Of a DNA stretch of 64,000 nucleotides, positions 27,601 through 34,322 are shown piece after piece. The stretch is from Bryobacterales bacterium. Lineage in GTDB: Bacteria; Acidobacteriota; Terriglobia; Bryobacterales; Bryobacteraceae. The stretch lies in NCBI GenBank assembly GCA_020854055.1, contig JADZGD010000102.1:1-64000 (forward strand), in the 5' to 3' direction. Position numbers and translations under genes: made by a program. The notes under the pieces were generated by a model. The model worked only from the letters and a program-made list of their open reading frames with translations. It was not told where the DNA came from and searched no databases. How positions within the stretch are numbered: the stretch's first letter is position 1; each line of letters starts with the position of its first letter.

Positions 27601-27913
27601 GTATCTGGACTTGGCGCACGACCAGGCGAAGAAGGAAGGCCGCCTCCGCAGCCTGGCCGATCTGCAGGAGGCCATCATGCATGGAGCGGTGAAGCGGATC
27701 CGCCCCAAGTTCATGACGGTCACCACGATGTTCGTGGGCCTGGTGCCCATTATGTGGTCCGCCGGAGCAGGAGCGGACGTTATGAAACGCATCGCGGCCC
27801 CGATGATCGGCGGTATCTTCACGTCCTTCATTCTGGAACTGGTTGTCTATCCCGCAATCTACGAGATATGGAAATGGCATTTCGAACTGAAAAAAGAGTT
27901 GGCACGCTCCTAA
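24650..27913 (+). CDS. cusA: CusA-like heavy-metal RND efflux pump
   Basis: The 1087-residue inner-membrane pump has twelve predicted transmembrane helices and two large periplasmic loops. It starts MINTIIEFSARNKFIIFI and has the RND proton-relay helix VGAMVDAAIVVVEQTH. The three methionines that bind Cu(I)/Ag(I) in E. coli CusA are conserved by position: Met587 in LYMPSTLPG, Met637 in APLSMMET and Met709 in GRVDMLTTG. This argues for copper or silver over zinc/cobalt. Relative to E. coli there is an insertion of about 20 residues between the second and third Met (around WYSSWAPGWARRIFG). Complete, ending at a TAA. Confidence 0.95.
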   Translation: MINTIIEFSARNKFIIFILIGAAVVGGLWSMWNVPLDALPDLSDTQVIVYSRWDRSPDIMEDQVTYPIVTAMLGAPKVKDVRGFSDFGYSYVYIIFDEDTDLYWARSRTMEYLSSVLPRLPQGVKTELGPDATGIGWVFQYALIDTSGTQSLASLRSYQDWNLQYSLKSIPGVAEVAPLGGFVRQYQVNVDPNKLQAYNIPISKVVEAVRGGNNDVGGRVVEYTGVEYMVRGRGYAQSTSDIAKIVLATNPGGVPVRVGDVAHVALGPDIRRGVADWNGTGDTVSGIVIMRQGENALQVINRVKQKLSDIEGSLPPGTKIVTAYDRSELILRSIDTLKHTLTEELIIVAIVILIFLWHVPSAIIPIVTIPVAVIISFIPMKAMGLTSNIMSLGGIAIAVGAMVDAAIVVVEQTHKKLEEWERTGRREDYHRVVVDAVKEVGGPSFFALLVIAVAFLPVLTLEAQEGRLFKPLAYTKNFSMIIAAVLAITLDPAMRLLFTHMKNFEFRPRWLARATNAVLVGKIHSEENHPISKILIRLYEPVCAWSLRWKYFVIAAAAGLVIVTVPVFEHLGSEFMPPLDEGTLLYMPSTLPGISITQAQQLLQVQDRIIRQFPEVESVLGKAGRAETSTDPAPLSMMETVIVLKPEDQWRKVDTWYSSWAPGWARRIFGRFTPDHISTDQLVDEMNQALQIPGTSNAWTMPIKGRVDMLTTGVRTPVGIKIYGADMKQIEHIGTEMESLLPRVPGTRSVFAERTSGGYFLDFKWNRDELARYGISISDANDVVMSAIGGENITNTVEGRERYPVDVRYLRDFRTSRDKLARVLVPAMGGQAHIPLAQLADIHIVSGPGMLRDENGMLNGYVYVDVAGRDIGSYVEDAKDLVRKNIKLPQGYSLNWSGQYEAMQRVHQRLKLVVPLTLFLIVMLLYLNTKSMTKTMIIILAVPFSAIGAVWLLHLLNYNMSIGVWVGLIALLGVDAETGVFMMLYLDLAHDQAKKEGRLRSLADLQEAIMHGAVKRIRPKFMTVTTMFVGLVPIMWSAGAGADVMKRIAAPMIGGIFTSFILELVVYPAIYEIWKWHFELKKELARS

Positions 27914-28671
27914 GCGGCCTGCTGCTGGCACCGGCGTTCCTGCTCGGGCAGCAGACGTTTCGGTATCAGGTCTGGCACGGGCATTCGCGTTTGTACTCGC
28001 TACCGCCACACGTCCACAAAGCCGGCGACGCCGGAACGCTGACCATCGACGATGCCGGGGTGTCGTTCCGGCAGACATCGAAGAAGGCGAAGCGAGCCAG
28101 GCACCCCGAGGTGTTGCATTGGGGCTATCAGGATATCCAACAGTTGAAGATTGCGCCGAAATCGCTGACGGTGCTTACTTACCAGGATGATAAGTGGAAG
28201 CTTGGCGCCGACCGGCAATACGACTTTGACCTTGTTGCCGGACCTACTTTCGAGGATGCCTATCGTGTTCTGAAACTCCGCCTCGACCAGCGGTTCGTGG
28301 CCGTGATTGCGGACGCCGCTCCACGGGCGTTGCTGTGGGAGATCCCGGTGAAACATCGAATCCGGTTTGGAGGAGACCAAGGCGTGCTCCAGGTAGGGGC
28401 GGGTGAAATCGTGTACCGATCTGCCCGGTCCAAGGAATCCCGCACCTGGCGCTACGAGGATATCGACAATATCAGCACATCGGGTCCGTTTCAACTGACC
28501 ATCACCACGTTTGAGCGGGCCAAGCTGGATTACGGGAGCCGTAAAGAATTCAATTTTGAGCTGAAAGAGCGCCTCGGCGAATCCCGGTACAACGATCTGT
28601 GGCTACGGCTTAACCGTGCCCAGGGATTGAACGTGCTCGGTTCCTACCGGGAGCAGGTTGGTGCCCGTTAG
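27868..28671 (+). CDS. Hypothetical secreted protein overlapping the CusA gene
   Basis: The 267-residue product starts MEMAFRTEKRVGTLLSGLLLAPAFLLGQ, a signal peptide, at 27868 (a second ATG at 27874 is possible). It overlaps the last 46 bp of the pump gene in another frame. The mature part has two similar halves of beta-rich sequence with Trp/Tyr (VLHWGYQDIQQLKI and RTWRYEDIDNIST), which look like PH-domain-like modules, each followed by a helix. No metal-binding motif is visible. Its place at the end of the cus operon suggests a linked role, but function is unknown. Confidence 0.7.
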   Translation: MEMAFRTEKRVGTLLSGLLLAPAFLLGQQTFRYQVWHGHSRLYSLPPHVHKAGDAGTLTIDDAGVSFRQTSKKAKRARHPEVLHWGYQDIQQLKIAPKSLTVLTYQDDKWKLGADRQYDFDLVAGPTFEDAYRVLKLRLDQRFVAVIADAAPRALLWEIPVKHRIRFGGDQGVLQVGAGEIVYRSARSKESRTWRYEDIDNISTSGPFQLTITTFERAKLDYGSRKEFNFELKERLGESRYNDLWLRLNRAQGLNVLGSYREQVGAR

Positions 28672-28799
28672 CGCTGCCTCAAATCAGGCAGTGCCGCCAA
28701 CGCAGTGTATGGCGAATATCGCTAATCCGTTGTTTTGCAGGGCCCGTCAGGTTTGGCGGGATTCGTGCATAGTGTCCATCAAAGGAAACTTTTGAATAT

Positions 28800-29138
28800 A
28801 TGACCAAGCTAGCTTTCTTTTTCCTCGCGGGCGCCCTGGTTTCAGGCGCGGCCACCGAAACCTTCACCGGTGTTATTACCGATTCGATGTGTGGCAACGA
28901 TCACGCCATGATGAAGGTGTCACCGAATGAACGCTGTGTGCGGGATTGCGTGAAGCACGGCAGCAAGTATGCCTTGTTCGACGGCAAAAACGTCTATGTT
29001 CTGAGTGATCAGAAATCGCCGGAGCAGTTCGCCGGGCAAAAGGTTAAGGTGACCGGTACGCTTTACCAGAAAACCAAAATCCTCAAAGTGGATTCCATTA
29101 GCGTTGTATCCCAGGCCGGTTCCAGTCAAAAACGCTGA
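28800..29138 (+). CDS. Small secreted Cys/His/Met-rich protein
   Basis: The 112-residue product has a signal peptide (MTKLAFFFLAGALVSGAA) and a TFTGVITDSMCG N-terminus. Within residues 30-53 it carries Met30, Cys31, His35, Met37, Met38, Cys46, Cys50 and His53. The second half is an OB-fold-like strand set (FAGQKVKVTGTLYQKTKILKVDSI). This family is widespread in Acidobacteria. Copper binding is inference from residue content and from its position 128 bp after the cus operon; disulphide bonds would be an alternative use of the cysteines. It may have its own promoter, but none was assigned. Confidence 0.75.
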   Translation: MTKLAFFFLAGALVSGAATETFTGVITDSMCGNDHAMMKVSPNERCVRDCVKHGSKYALFDGKNVYVLSDQKSPEQFAGQKVKVTGTLYQKTKILKVDSISVVSQAGSSQKR

Positions 29139-29154
29139 TCCGTGCGCCGCGCGC

Positions 29155-29646
29155 TTATCTGGTGAAGGCGGCGGCGGCCTCGCTGAATGGTTCGACGCCG
29201 CCGCCGTGCTCAGTGGCGAACCGCATGGCCCGGTCGCGATCGTCGAAGGCGATCAAGCTGGGCGCGCAGCGGTCATAGAGCAGATCCGCGGGGTGCTTGC
29301 TGGAGTCCACTAACTCCTTCTTCATTTCGCACAGATTGACGTCACTGCCTCGAACCAGGTATGCGCGGCCGGGCGCGATCGGTTTTCCCGTGTCGAACGA
29401 CGTCAGTTGGGTGATTGTGACGGCCTGCCCGCCTTGTTCGTGTTGCGAAAGGGCACATGCCGGACAGCAGAAAAACCGCTTGTGCCCGTTAACGGCCGCG
29501 GTGGTTCTTGAGTTCGCGTGAATCGGACGGTTGCAAGCAAAGCACCGGTCCGGCGCCCGTTTTGAATATGTCGTCCAGCCCACCAGCCCCAGCACGGACA
29601 AAAGCAAAACGGCAGCCAGGCGGGACACCCACTCACGTCTCGCCAT
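29155..29646 (-). CDS. NosL-like membrane-anchored Cys-rich protein
   Basis: The 163-residue protein has one N-terminal membrane helix (AAVLLLSVLGLVGWTTY). A Cys-rich head follows: Cys35 and Cys38 in CFACNRPIH, His43, His55, then Cys60, Cys61 and Cys64 in FFCCPAC. The second half resembles NosL: SFDTGKPIAPGRAYLVRGSDVNLCEM, here broken into FDTGKPI and YLVRGSDVN, followed by AFDDRDRAMRFATEHGG. NosL binds Cu(I) for nitrous oxide reductase, but no nos genes are present. It stands at the downstream end of the two-component genes on the minus strand and ends 16 bp from the small Cys-rich gene, which supports a copper role. Confidence 0.75.
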   Translation of the reverse strand: MARREWVSRLAAVLLLSVLGLVGWTTYSKRAPDRCFACNRPIHANSRTTAAVNGHKRFFCCPACALSQHEQGGQAVTITQLTSFDTGKPIAPGRAYLVRGSDVNLCEMKKELVDSSKHPADLLYDRCAPSLIAFDDRDRAMRFATEHGGGVEPFSEAAAAFTR

Positions 29647-29700
29647 TGATCCCCCTTAACGCGATTCTACTGCATCGGACCGCGCAGGGAGCATTCGACC

Positions 29701-31098
29701 TCAGTCCACCGCCTCATCGCCGGCGCCGGTCTGTTCTTTGCGAAGCCCGAATTTTTCCATCCGATAGATGAGGGTCTTGCGGCTGAGGTCGAGATACCGC
29801 GCCGCATGCGTTTGGTTCCAGTTGAACTTTTCGAGCGCGCGCACGATCAGATCCTTTTCAATTCCCTCCAGGCTGATTCCTTGAGGCGGAAGATCAAAAT
29901 GAAATTCATCCGCCACTGGACGCTCCCGCCGCAGAAACTCCGGCAGATCCTCCAGTGAGATCTCCGGCCCGCGCGACAGCACCACCACGCGTTCAAGCAC
30001 ATTTTCGAGTTCTCTGACATTGCCCGGCCAGCGGTAGGCGCCGAAGTAGGGAATGAGCGGCGGCGGCAAAACAAGCTCCGATCTTCTCTGTTGATCTTTC
30101 GCTTTGAGGAAAAAATGCTGTACCAGTTCCGGTATGTCATCGGGCCGCTCCCGCAAGGGCGGTAGTTGAAGCGGGATTACCGCCAGCCGGTAATAGAGAT
30201 CCTGCCGGAATGTGCCGTCTTCCACCATGGCCTGAAGATTGCGGTGAGTGGCGGCGATGATGCGGACATCGACCTTGGTTGCCGCCGGAGCGCCCACCTT
30301 CTCGATCTCGCCGTTCTGGATGAGGCGCAGCAGTTTCACCTGCGATTCCAGCGGCAGTTCGCCGGCTTCATCGAGGAAGAGCGTGCCGCCGTCGGCAAGT
30401 TCCACCTTGCCCCGCTTGTTGGCCAGCGCGCCGGTGAAAGCGCCCTTGACGTGGCCAAACAGTTCGGATTCAATCAGGTCTTTGGCAATGGCGCCGCAAT
30501 TGATGGTTACAAACGGCCCTCCCTGGCGGCGGCTGTTGAAGTGGATGGCCTTCGCCAGCAGTTCCTTTCCCGTGCCGGTCTCGCCGTTGATCAGTATGGT
30601 CGAGGTCGACTGCGCCGCGCGGGATGCCATGTCCAGCACGGAAAGCAACGATTTGGACTGGCCCAGGATGTTCTCAAAACCGTACTTCTTGTTCAGGCTG
30701 CTGCGCAGGCTGCGCACCTCGTCACGCAAGGCAAGGTGTTCGAGACCGCGGCTCACGACCAGCCGCAATTCGTCCATGTTTACCGGTTTGGTGATGTAGT
30801 CGTATGCGCCGGCCTTCATCGCCTCCACCGCCGTTTCGACCGTACCGAACGCGGTAACCAGGATGACAAGAATTTCCGGGTAGGCAGCCTTCATTACCTT
30901 GAGTAACTCCACGCCCGACATCCCCGGCATCATCAGGTCCGTGATCACCATGTCCGGCGCCGCGTCACGAATACGCTCAAGGGCTTGTGGCCCGCTGGCG
31001 GCGGTATCGACCACATAGCCGCTTTGTTGGAGTTGCGCCTGTGTCACCCAACGCAGGCTCTCATCGTCGTCCACCACCAGAATTCGCTTCCGGATCAA
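29701..31098 (-). CDS. Sigma-54-dependent NtrC-family response regulator
   Basis: The 465-residue protein has a receiver domain with phosphoacceptor Asp54 (VITDLMMPGMSG) and Lys104 (YITKPVN). The AAA+ domain shows Walker A at residues 172-178 (GETGTGKE), the sigma-54 contact loop GAFTGA at 219-224, Walker B (GTLFLDEAGEL) and the arginine finger region (FRQDLYYRLAV). A Fis-type helix-turn-helix is at the C-terminus (NQTHAARYLDLSRKTLIYRM). The start overlaps the kinase stop by 4 bp, so the pair is cotranslated. Its target promoters are unknown; adjacency to metal genes suggests metal or envelope stress. Confidence 0.95.
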   Translation of the reverse strand: MIRKRILVVDDDESLRWVTQAQLQQSGYVVDTAASGPQALERIRDAAPDMVITDLMMPGMSGVELLKVMKAAYPEILVILVTAFGTVETAVEAMKAGAYDYITKPVNMDELRLVVSRGLEHLALRDEVRSLRSSLNKKYGFENILGQSKSLLSVLDMASRAAQSTSTILINGETGTGKELLAKAIHFNSRRQGGPFVTINCGAIAKDLIESELFGHVKGAFTGALANKRGKVELADGGTLFLDEAGELPLESQVKLLRLIQNGEIEKVGAPAATKVDVRIIAATHRNLQAMVEDGTFRQDLYYRLAVIPLQLPPLRERPDDIPELVQHFFLKAKDQQRRSELVLPPPLIPYFGAYRWPGNVRELENVLERVVVLSRGPEISLEDLPEFLRRERPVADEFHFDLPPQGISLEGIEKDLIVRALEKFNWNQTHAARYLDLSRKTLIYRMEKFGLRKEQTGAGDEAVD

Positions 31099-32186
31099 TT
31101 CTGTCTCCCATGGCGCAGCGGAACGATCACGGAGAACGTCATACCGCGATCGGAGTTTCTGTCCACCTTCACCGTGCCGCCGTGCTGCGTGACGATCTGG
31201 TGTACAACGGATAATCCGAGTCCGGTACCAGCATCCTTGGTGGTAAAAAACGGGTTGAAGATCCTTTCGATATTCTCCTCATCGATTCCAGATCCCTGGT
31301 CCCGAACGGCGATCACCACGGACGCATTGCCCGGACGCGCCGAAACGACAATCTCGCCGGACGACGCCATGGCCTGAACGGCATTGATTGCCAGGTTGAG
31401 AATCACCTGCTTCATCTGCTCCGGGTCGCACTCAAACGGCGGCGCGGAGTCCGAAACGTCTTTTCGGATCGTGATGCCCTTATGTTCCGCCGAATGGCCG
31501 GCCAATGTGATGATTGAGTCAATCAGACGCGCCGGATCCACCATCTGAAACTCCGGTTGGCGTGGCCGTGCAAAGTCCAGCAGATTGGTGAGCAGACGGT
31601 TCAACCGCCGGATCTCCTTGTGGATCACCGCAAAGGCCCCCCGCCGCGTCTCCTCGGGAGTTTGGGGGGATTCGAGCAGGTTGGCGGCCCCGTCGATACT
31701 CGCCAGCGGATTCCGGATCTCGTGAGCCAGGCTGGCCGAGAGTTGGCCGATCGCGGAAAGCCGGTCTGCCCGTCTGATCTGCTCGAAGCTGTCTTGCAGG
31801 TCCCGATTCACTTTGGCCAGTTGCTGCGAGGTGGCTTCCAACTCCATGCGCTGCCTCCTTCGCCGGTCCGCCAGGATACCGGTGACCGTTCCCACCAGAA
31901 CGAAAACGATGATCTCTGCATACTGATTCATCGCATACTCAGGCATGTGATGCTGCCACATCATAAAGATGTGGGGAATGTAGCAGAGCGCCGCAAACCC
32001 GGAGGCGATCAGCCCGCCGCGCCAGCCGAAGAAAATGGCGGCATAGATGATCGGCAGGTAATAGAGCCGCTGAAACAGTTCGTGCCAGAGAATCAGTGAA
32101 GGACTGGTCAGGTAGTGCAGGGCGCTGGCGACTCCGATCGAAACGGCCACTACCAGAACCCGCCCAAGCGCCTGTCGATCTCTCAC
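31095..32186 (-). CDS. Membrane-bound NtrB-type sensor histidine kinase
   Basis: The start is a GTG at 32186 with GGAG eight bases upstream. The 363-residue protein has about four membrane helices in residues 9-105 (the HELFQRLYYLPIIYAAIFFGW family region), with a His/Met-rich loop MMWQHHMPEYAM at about 75-86. A coiled linker leads to HisKA with His155 in ASLAHEIRNPL. The ATPase domain has NLAINAVQAM, DQGSGI and GTGLGLSVVHQIV. It pairs with the following response regulator through a 4-bp overlap. The His/Met loop could sense metal, but close relatives carry a similar loop, so this is only a possibility. Confidence 0.94.
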   Translation of the reverse strand: MRDRQALGRVLVVAVSIGVASALHYLTSPSLILWHELFQRLYYLPIIYAAIFFGWRGGLIASGFAALCYIPHIFMMWQHHMPEYAMNQYAEIIVFVLVGTVTGILADRRRRQRMELEATSQQLAKVNRDLQDSFEQIRRADRLSAIGQLSASLAHEIRNPLASIDGAANLLESPQTPEETRRGAFAVIHKEIRRLNRLLTNLLDFARPRQPEFQMVDPARLIDSIITLAGHSAEHKGITIRKDVSDSAPPFECDPEQMKQVILNLAINAVQAMASSGEIVVSARPGNASVVIAVRDQGSGIDEENIERIFNPFFTTKDAGTGLGLSVVHQIVTQHGGTVKVDRNSDRGMTFSVIVPLRHGRQN

Positions 32187-32203
32187 GCGATGTGCTCCAC
32201 CAT

Positions 32204-32233
32204 CTATGTCGATTTTGGCTATGTCGATTTTGG
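32204..32233. repeat. 15-bp perfect tandem repeat (2 copies)
   Basis: The unit CTATGTCGATTTTGG occurs twice in a row, at 32204-32218 and 32219-32233, in the 86-bp gap between thrS and the kinase gene. It lies 18 bases upstream of the kinase GTG on the minus strand. It could be a regulatory site pair or a recent slippage duplication; there is no further copy in the gap. Confidence 0.9.
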
Positions 32234-32272
32234 CCGATTCAAGCCGGAACGTGCCAACGGCGGAGCGATGGG

Positions 32273-34084
32273 CTAATCCAGCTTTACCGGCTTTCCGGTC
32301 TCGCGTTCCGCACGGGTCAACTCCAGAAAGGCGTCCACGGTCATGCTCTTCAAGTCGCCCTTGTCGCGGCTGCGGACCGAGATGGTGCCCTCGGCCGCTT
32401 CCCGCTTGCCCACCACCAGGGCATAGGGCGCTTTCTCCAGTTCGAAGTCGCGAATCTTGGCCTGCATCCGCTCATCGCGCGTATCGGTGCTGGTGCGGAC
32501 CTTCTCCATGTCCAACCGTGCCGCAACCTGGGCGGCGTATTCGTTCTGCTTGTCTGAGATCGGGATAATGGTCGCCTGCACCGGCGCAATCCACATCGGG
32601 AAGGCGCCGGCATAGTGTTCAATTAGCATGGCGAAAAACCGCTCCGCGCTGCCGAACAGCGCCCGGTGCACCATCATCGGCCGCTGCGGCTTTCCATCGG
32701 AGCCCGTAAACTCCATCGAGAAGCGCTCCGGCAGGTTGAAGTCCAGTTGCACTGTGCTCAACTGCCATTCACGGCCCAGCGAATCGCGCAGCTTGACGTC
32801 GATCTTTGGCCCGTAGAAAGCGCCGCCGCCGATATCGTATTCGTAGGGGACGTTCACCGCTTCCAGCGCACCGCGCAAGGTCTCCACGGCTTTATCCCAA
32901 TCCTCCACCGAACCAATCGCTTTCGCTTCCGGCCGCGTCGAAATGTAGGCCGTAAAGTCCGTCAATCCGAACGAGCGCAGCACGTAGAGGGAGAAACGTA
33001 GCGCCAGCAGAATCTCCGCGCCGATCTGGTCGGGCCGGCAGAAGGTGTGCGCATCGTCCTGGGTGAAGCCGCGAACGCGTGTCAATCCCTGCAACACGCC
33101 GCTGCGTTCGTAGCGGTAGACGGTTCCGAATTCGGCTAATCGCAGCGGCAGGTCGCGATAGGAGCGCTGATTACTCTTGTATATCTCGATGTGGAAGGGG
33201 CAGTTCATCGGCTTCAAATAGTACTCTTCCCCTTCCGACTCAATCGGGCTAAACATCGAGTCTTTATAGAAATCCAAGTGTCCGGAGGTTTTCCACAGCC
33301 CGGACCGGCCGATGTGCGGCGTATATACCAGCTGGTATCCGTTGAGTATGTGGGCTTCCAGGCTGAAACGCTCTGCCAGGTAGCGCACCATGGCTCCTTT
33401 GGGATGCCAGAGCGTCAAGCCGGGCCCAACCGCCTCGCTGGCGCTGAATAGGTCCAACCGTTTGCCGAGCCGGCGGTGGTCTCGACGCTTGGCCTCCTCC
33501 AACCGGTGCAGGTAAGCCTGCAACTCTTCCGGGGTCTTCCAGGCAGTGCCATAAATGCGTTGCAGCATCGGACGGTGTTCGTCGCCGCGCCAGTAAGCGC
33601 CGGCAGTGTGGAGAATCTTGAATGCCTCCGGATTGATCTCCCTGGTTGAGTGGACGTGCGGCCCGCGGCAAAGATCCTCGAAAGCGTCCTGGCGGAAAGT
33701 GGTCAGTTTCGGGGCCTCAGTCGTTTCCAGCGGCTGGCCGTACTCATCGGTGCCGCTCGCCAGAATGCCCTCGATCAGTTCGAGTTTGTAGGGCTGGTTG
33801 GCGAACAGGCTGCGCGCTTCATCGGCGCTGATCTCCCGGCACTCGAAGTGATGGTCGCCGCGCAGGATGTTGCGCGCCCGGGTTTCAATCTCCTCCAGAT
33901 CTTCCGGCGTCAGGGGGCGAGGCAAATCGAAGTCGTAGTAAAACCCATCCTGAATCGGCGGTCCGATGGCCAGCTTGGCATCGGGAAAAATCTCCAGTAC
34001 GGCCTGCGCCATCACGTGCGCCGATGAATGACGAATCTTGTATAGTTGTTGCGCTTCTTCAGTTTGACCAGCGTTGGACGGCAT
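32273..34084 (-). CDS. thrS: Threonyl-tRNA synthetase lacking the TGS domain
   Basis: The 603-residue product charges tRNA-Thr. It begins almost directly in the editing domain (YKIRHSSAHVMAQAV) without the N-terminal TGS domain of the usual 640-residue bacterial enzyme. The catalytic core has motif 2 (YRYERSGVLQGLTRVRGFTQDD in two parts: RYERSGVL and RVRGFTQDDAH). The zinc ligands are the Cys in MNCPFH, the His in DDAHTF and the His in MVHRALFGS. The anticodon-binding domain ends the protein. A good Shine-Dalgarno (AAGGGAAG) is five bases before the ATG. The TGS-less form occurs elsewhere in bacteria. Confidence 0.95.
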   Translation of the reverse strand: MPSNAGQTEEAQQLYKIRHSSAHVMAQAVLEIFPDAKLAIGPPIQDGFYYDFDLPRPLTPEDLEEIETRARNILRGDHHFECREISADEARSLFANQPYKLELIEGILASGTDEYGQPLETTEAPKLTTFRQDAFEDLCRGPHVHSTREINPEAFKILHTAGAYWRGDEHRPMLQRIYGTAWKTPEELQAYLHRLEEAKRRDHRRLGKRLDLFSASEAVGPGLTLWHPKGAMVRYLAERFSLEAHILNGYQLVYTPHIGRSGLWKTSGHLDFYKDSMFSPIESEGEEYYLKPMNCPFHIEIYKSNQRSYRDLPLRLAEFGTVYRYERSGVLQGLTRVRGFTQDDAHTFCRPDQIGAEILLALRFSLYVLRSFGLTDFTAYISTRPEAKAIGSVEDWDKAVETLRGALEAVNVPYEYDIGGGAFYGPKIDVKLRDSLGREWQLSTVQLDFNLPERFSMEFTGSDGKPQRPMMVHRALFGSAERFFAMLIEHYAGAFPMWIAPVQATIIPISDKQNEYAAQVAARLDMEKVRTSTDTRDERMQAKIRDFELEKAPYALVVGKREAAEGTISVRSRDKGDLKSMTVDAFLELTRAERETGKPVKLD

Positions 34085-34172
34085 GACTTCCCTTCAGGCT
34101 AGAATACTCGCTTATATCGTTCAAACTTCTCAACTTAGCACACATGATGGCTCCGAAGCCGGGCCGATTAAG

Positions 34173-34295
34173 TCACCGTAATTCGTCCGTAAGCCCGTTG
34201 CGGCCGGCTTTTCCCACGCCGGTGTAGACAATGCCAACACCTCCCAGGCGATGCCGCGCAGCGATCATGGGCGCGAAGCACTTATCGGGTGCCAT
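34173..34295 (-). pseudogene. Possible relic of a Ser/Thr protein kinase N-terminus
   Basis: On the minus strand this stretch reads about 40 codons to a TGA at 34173. The translation from 34295 contains APDKCFAPMIAARH followed by RLGGVGIVYTGVGKAG. With a one-residue gap, this lines up with the start of acidobacterial PknB-type kinases (PGTxLGPYEI..., then the GxGxxGxVY nucleotide loop and a RxxLGR-like stretch). Nothing kinase-like continues. It lies between thrS and the PduS-like gene. Chance resemblance cannot be excluded; I call it only a candidate. Confidence 0.25.
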
Positions 34296-34322
34296 GGTGC
34301 GGTACCCTGAATCTTGCCTGCT

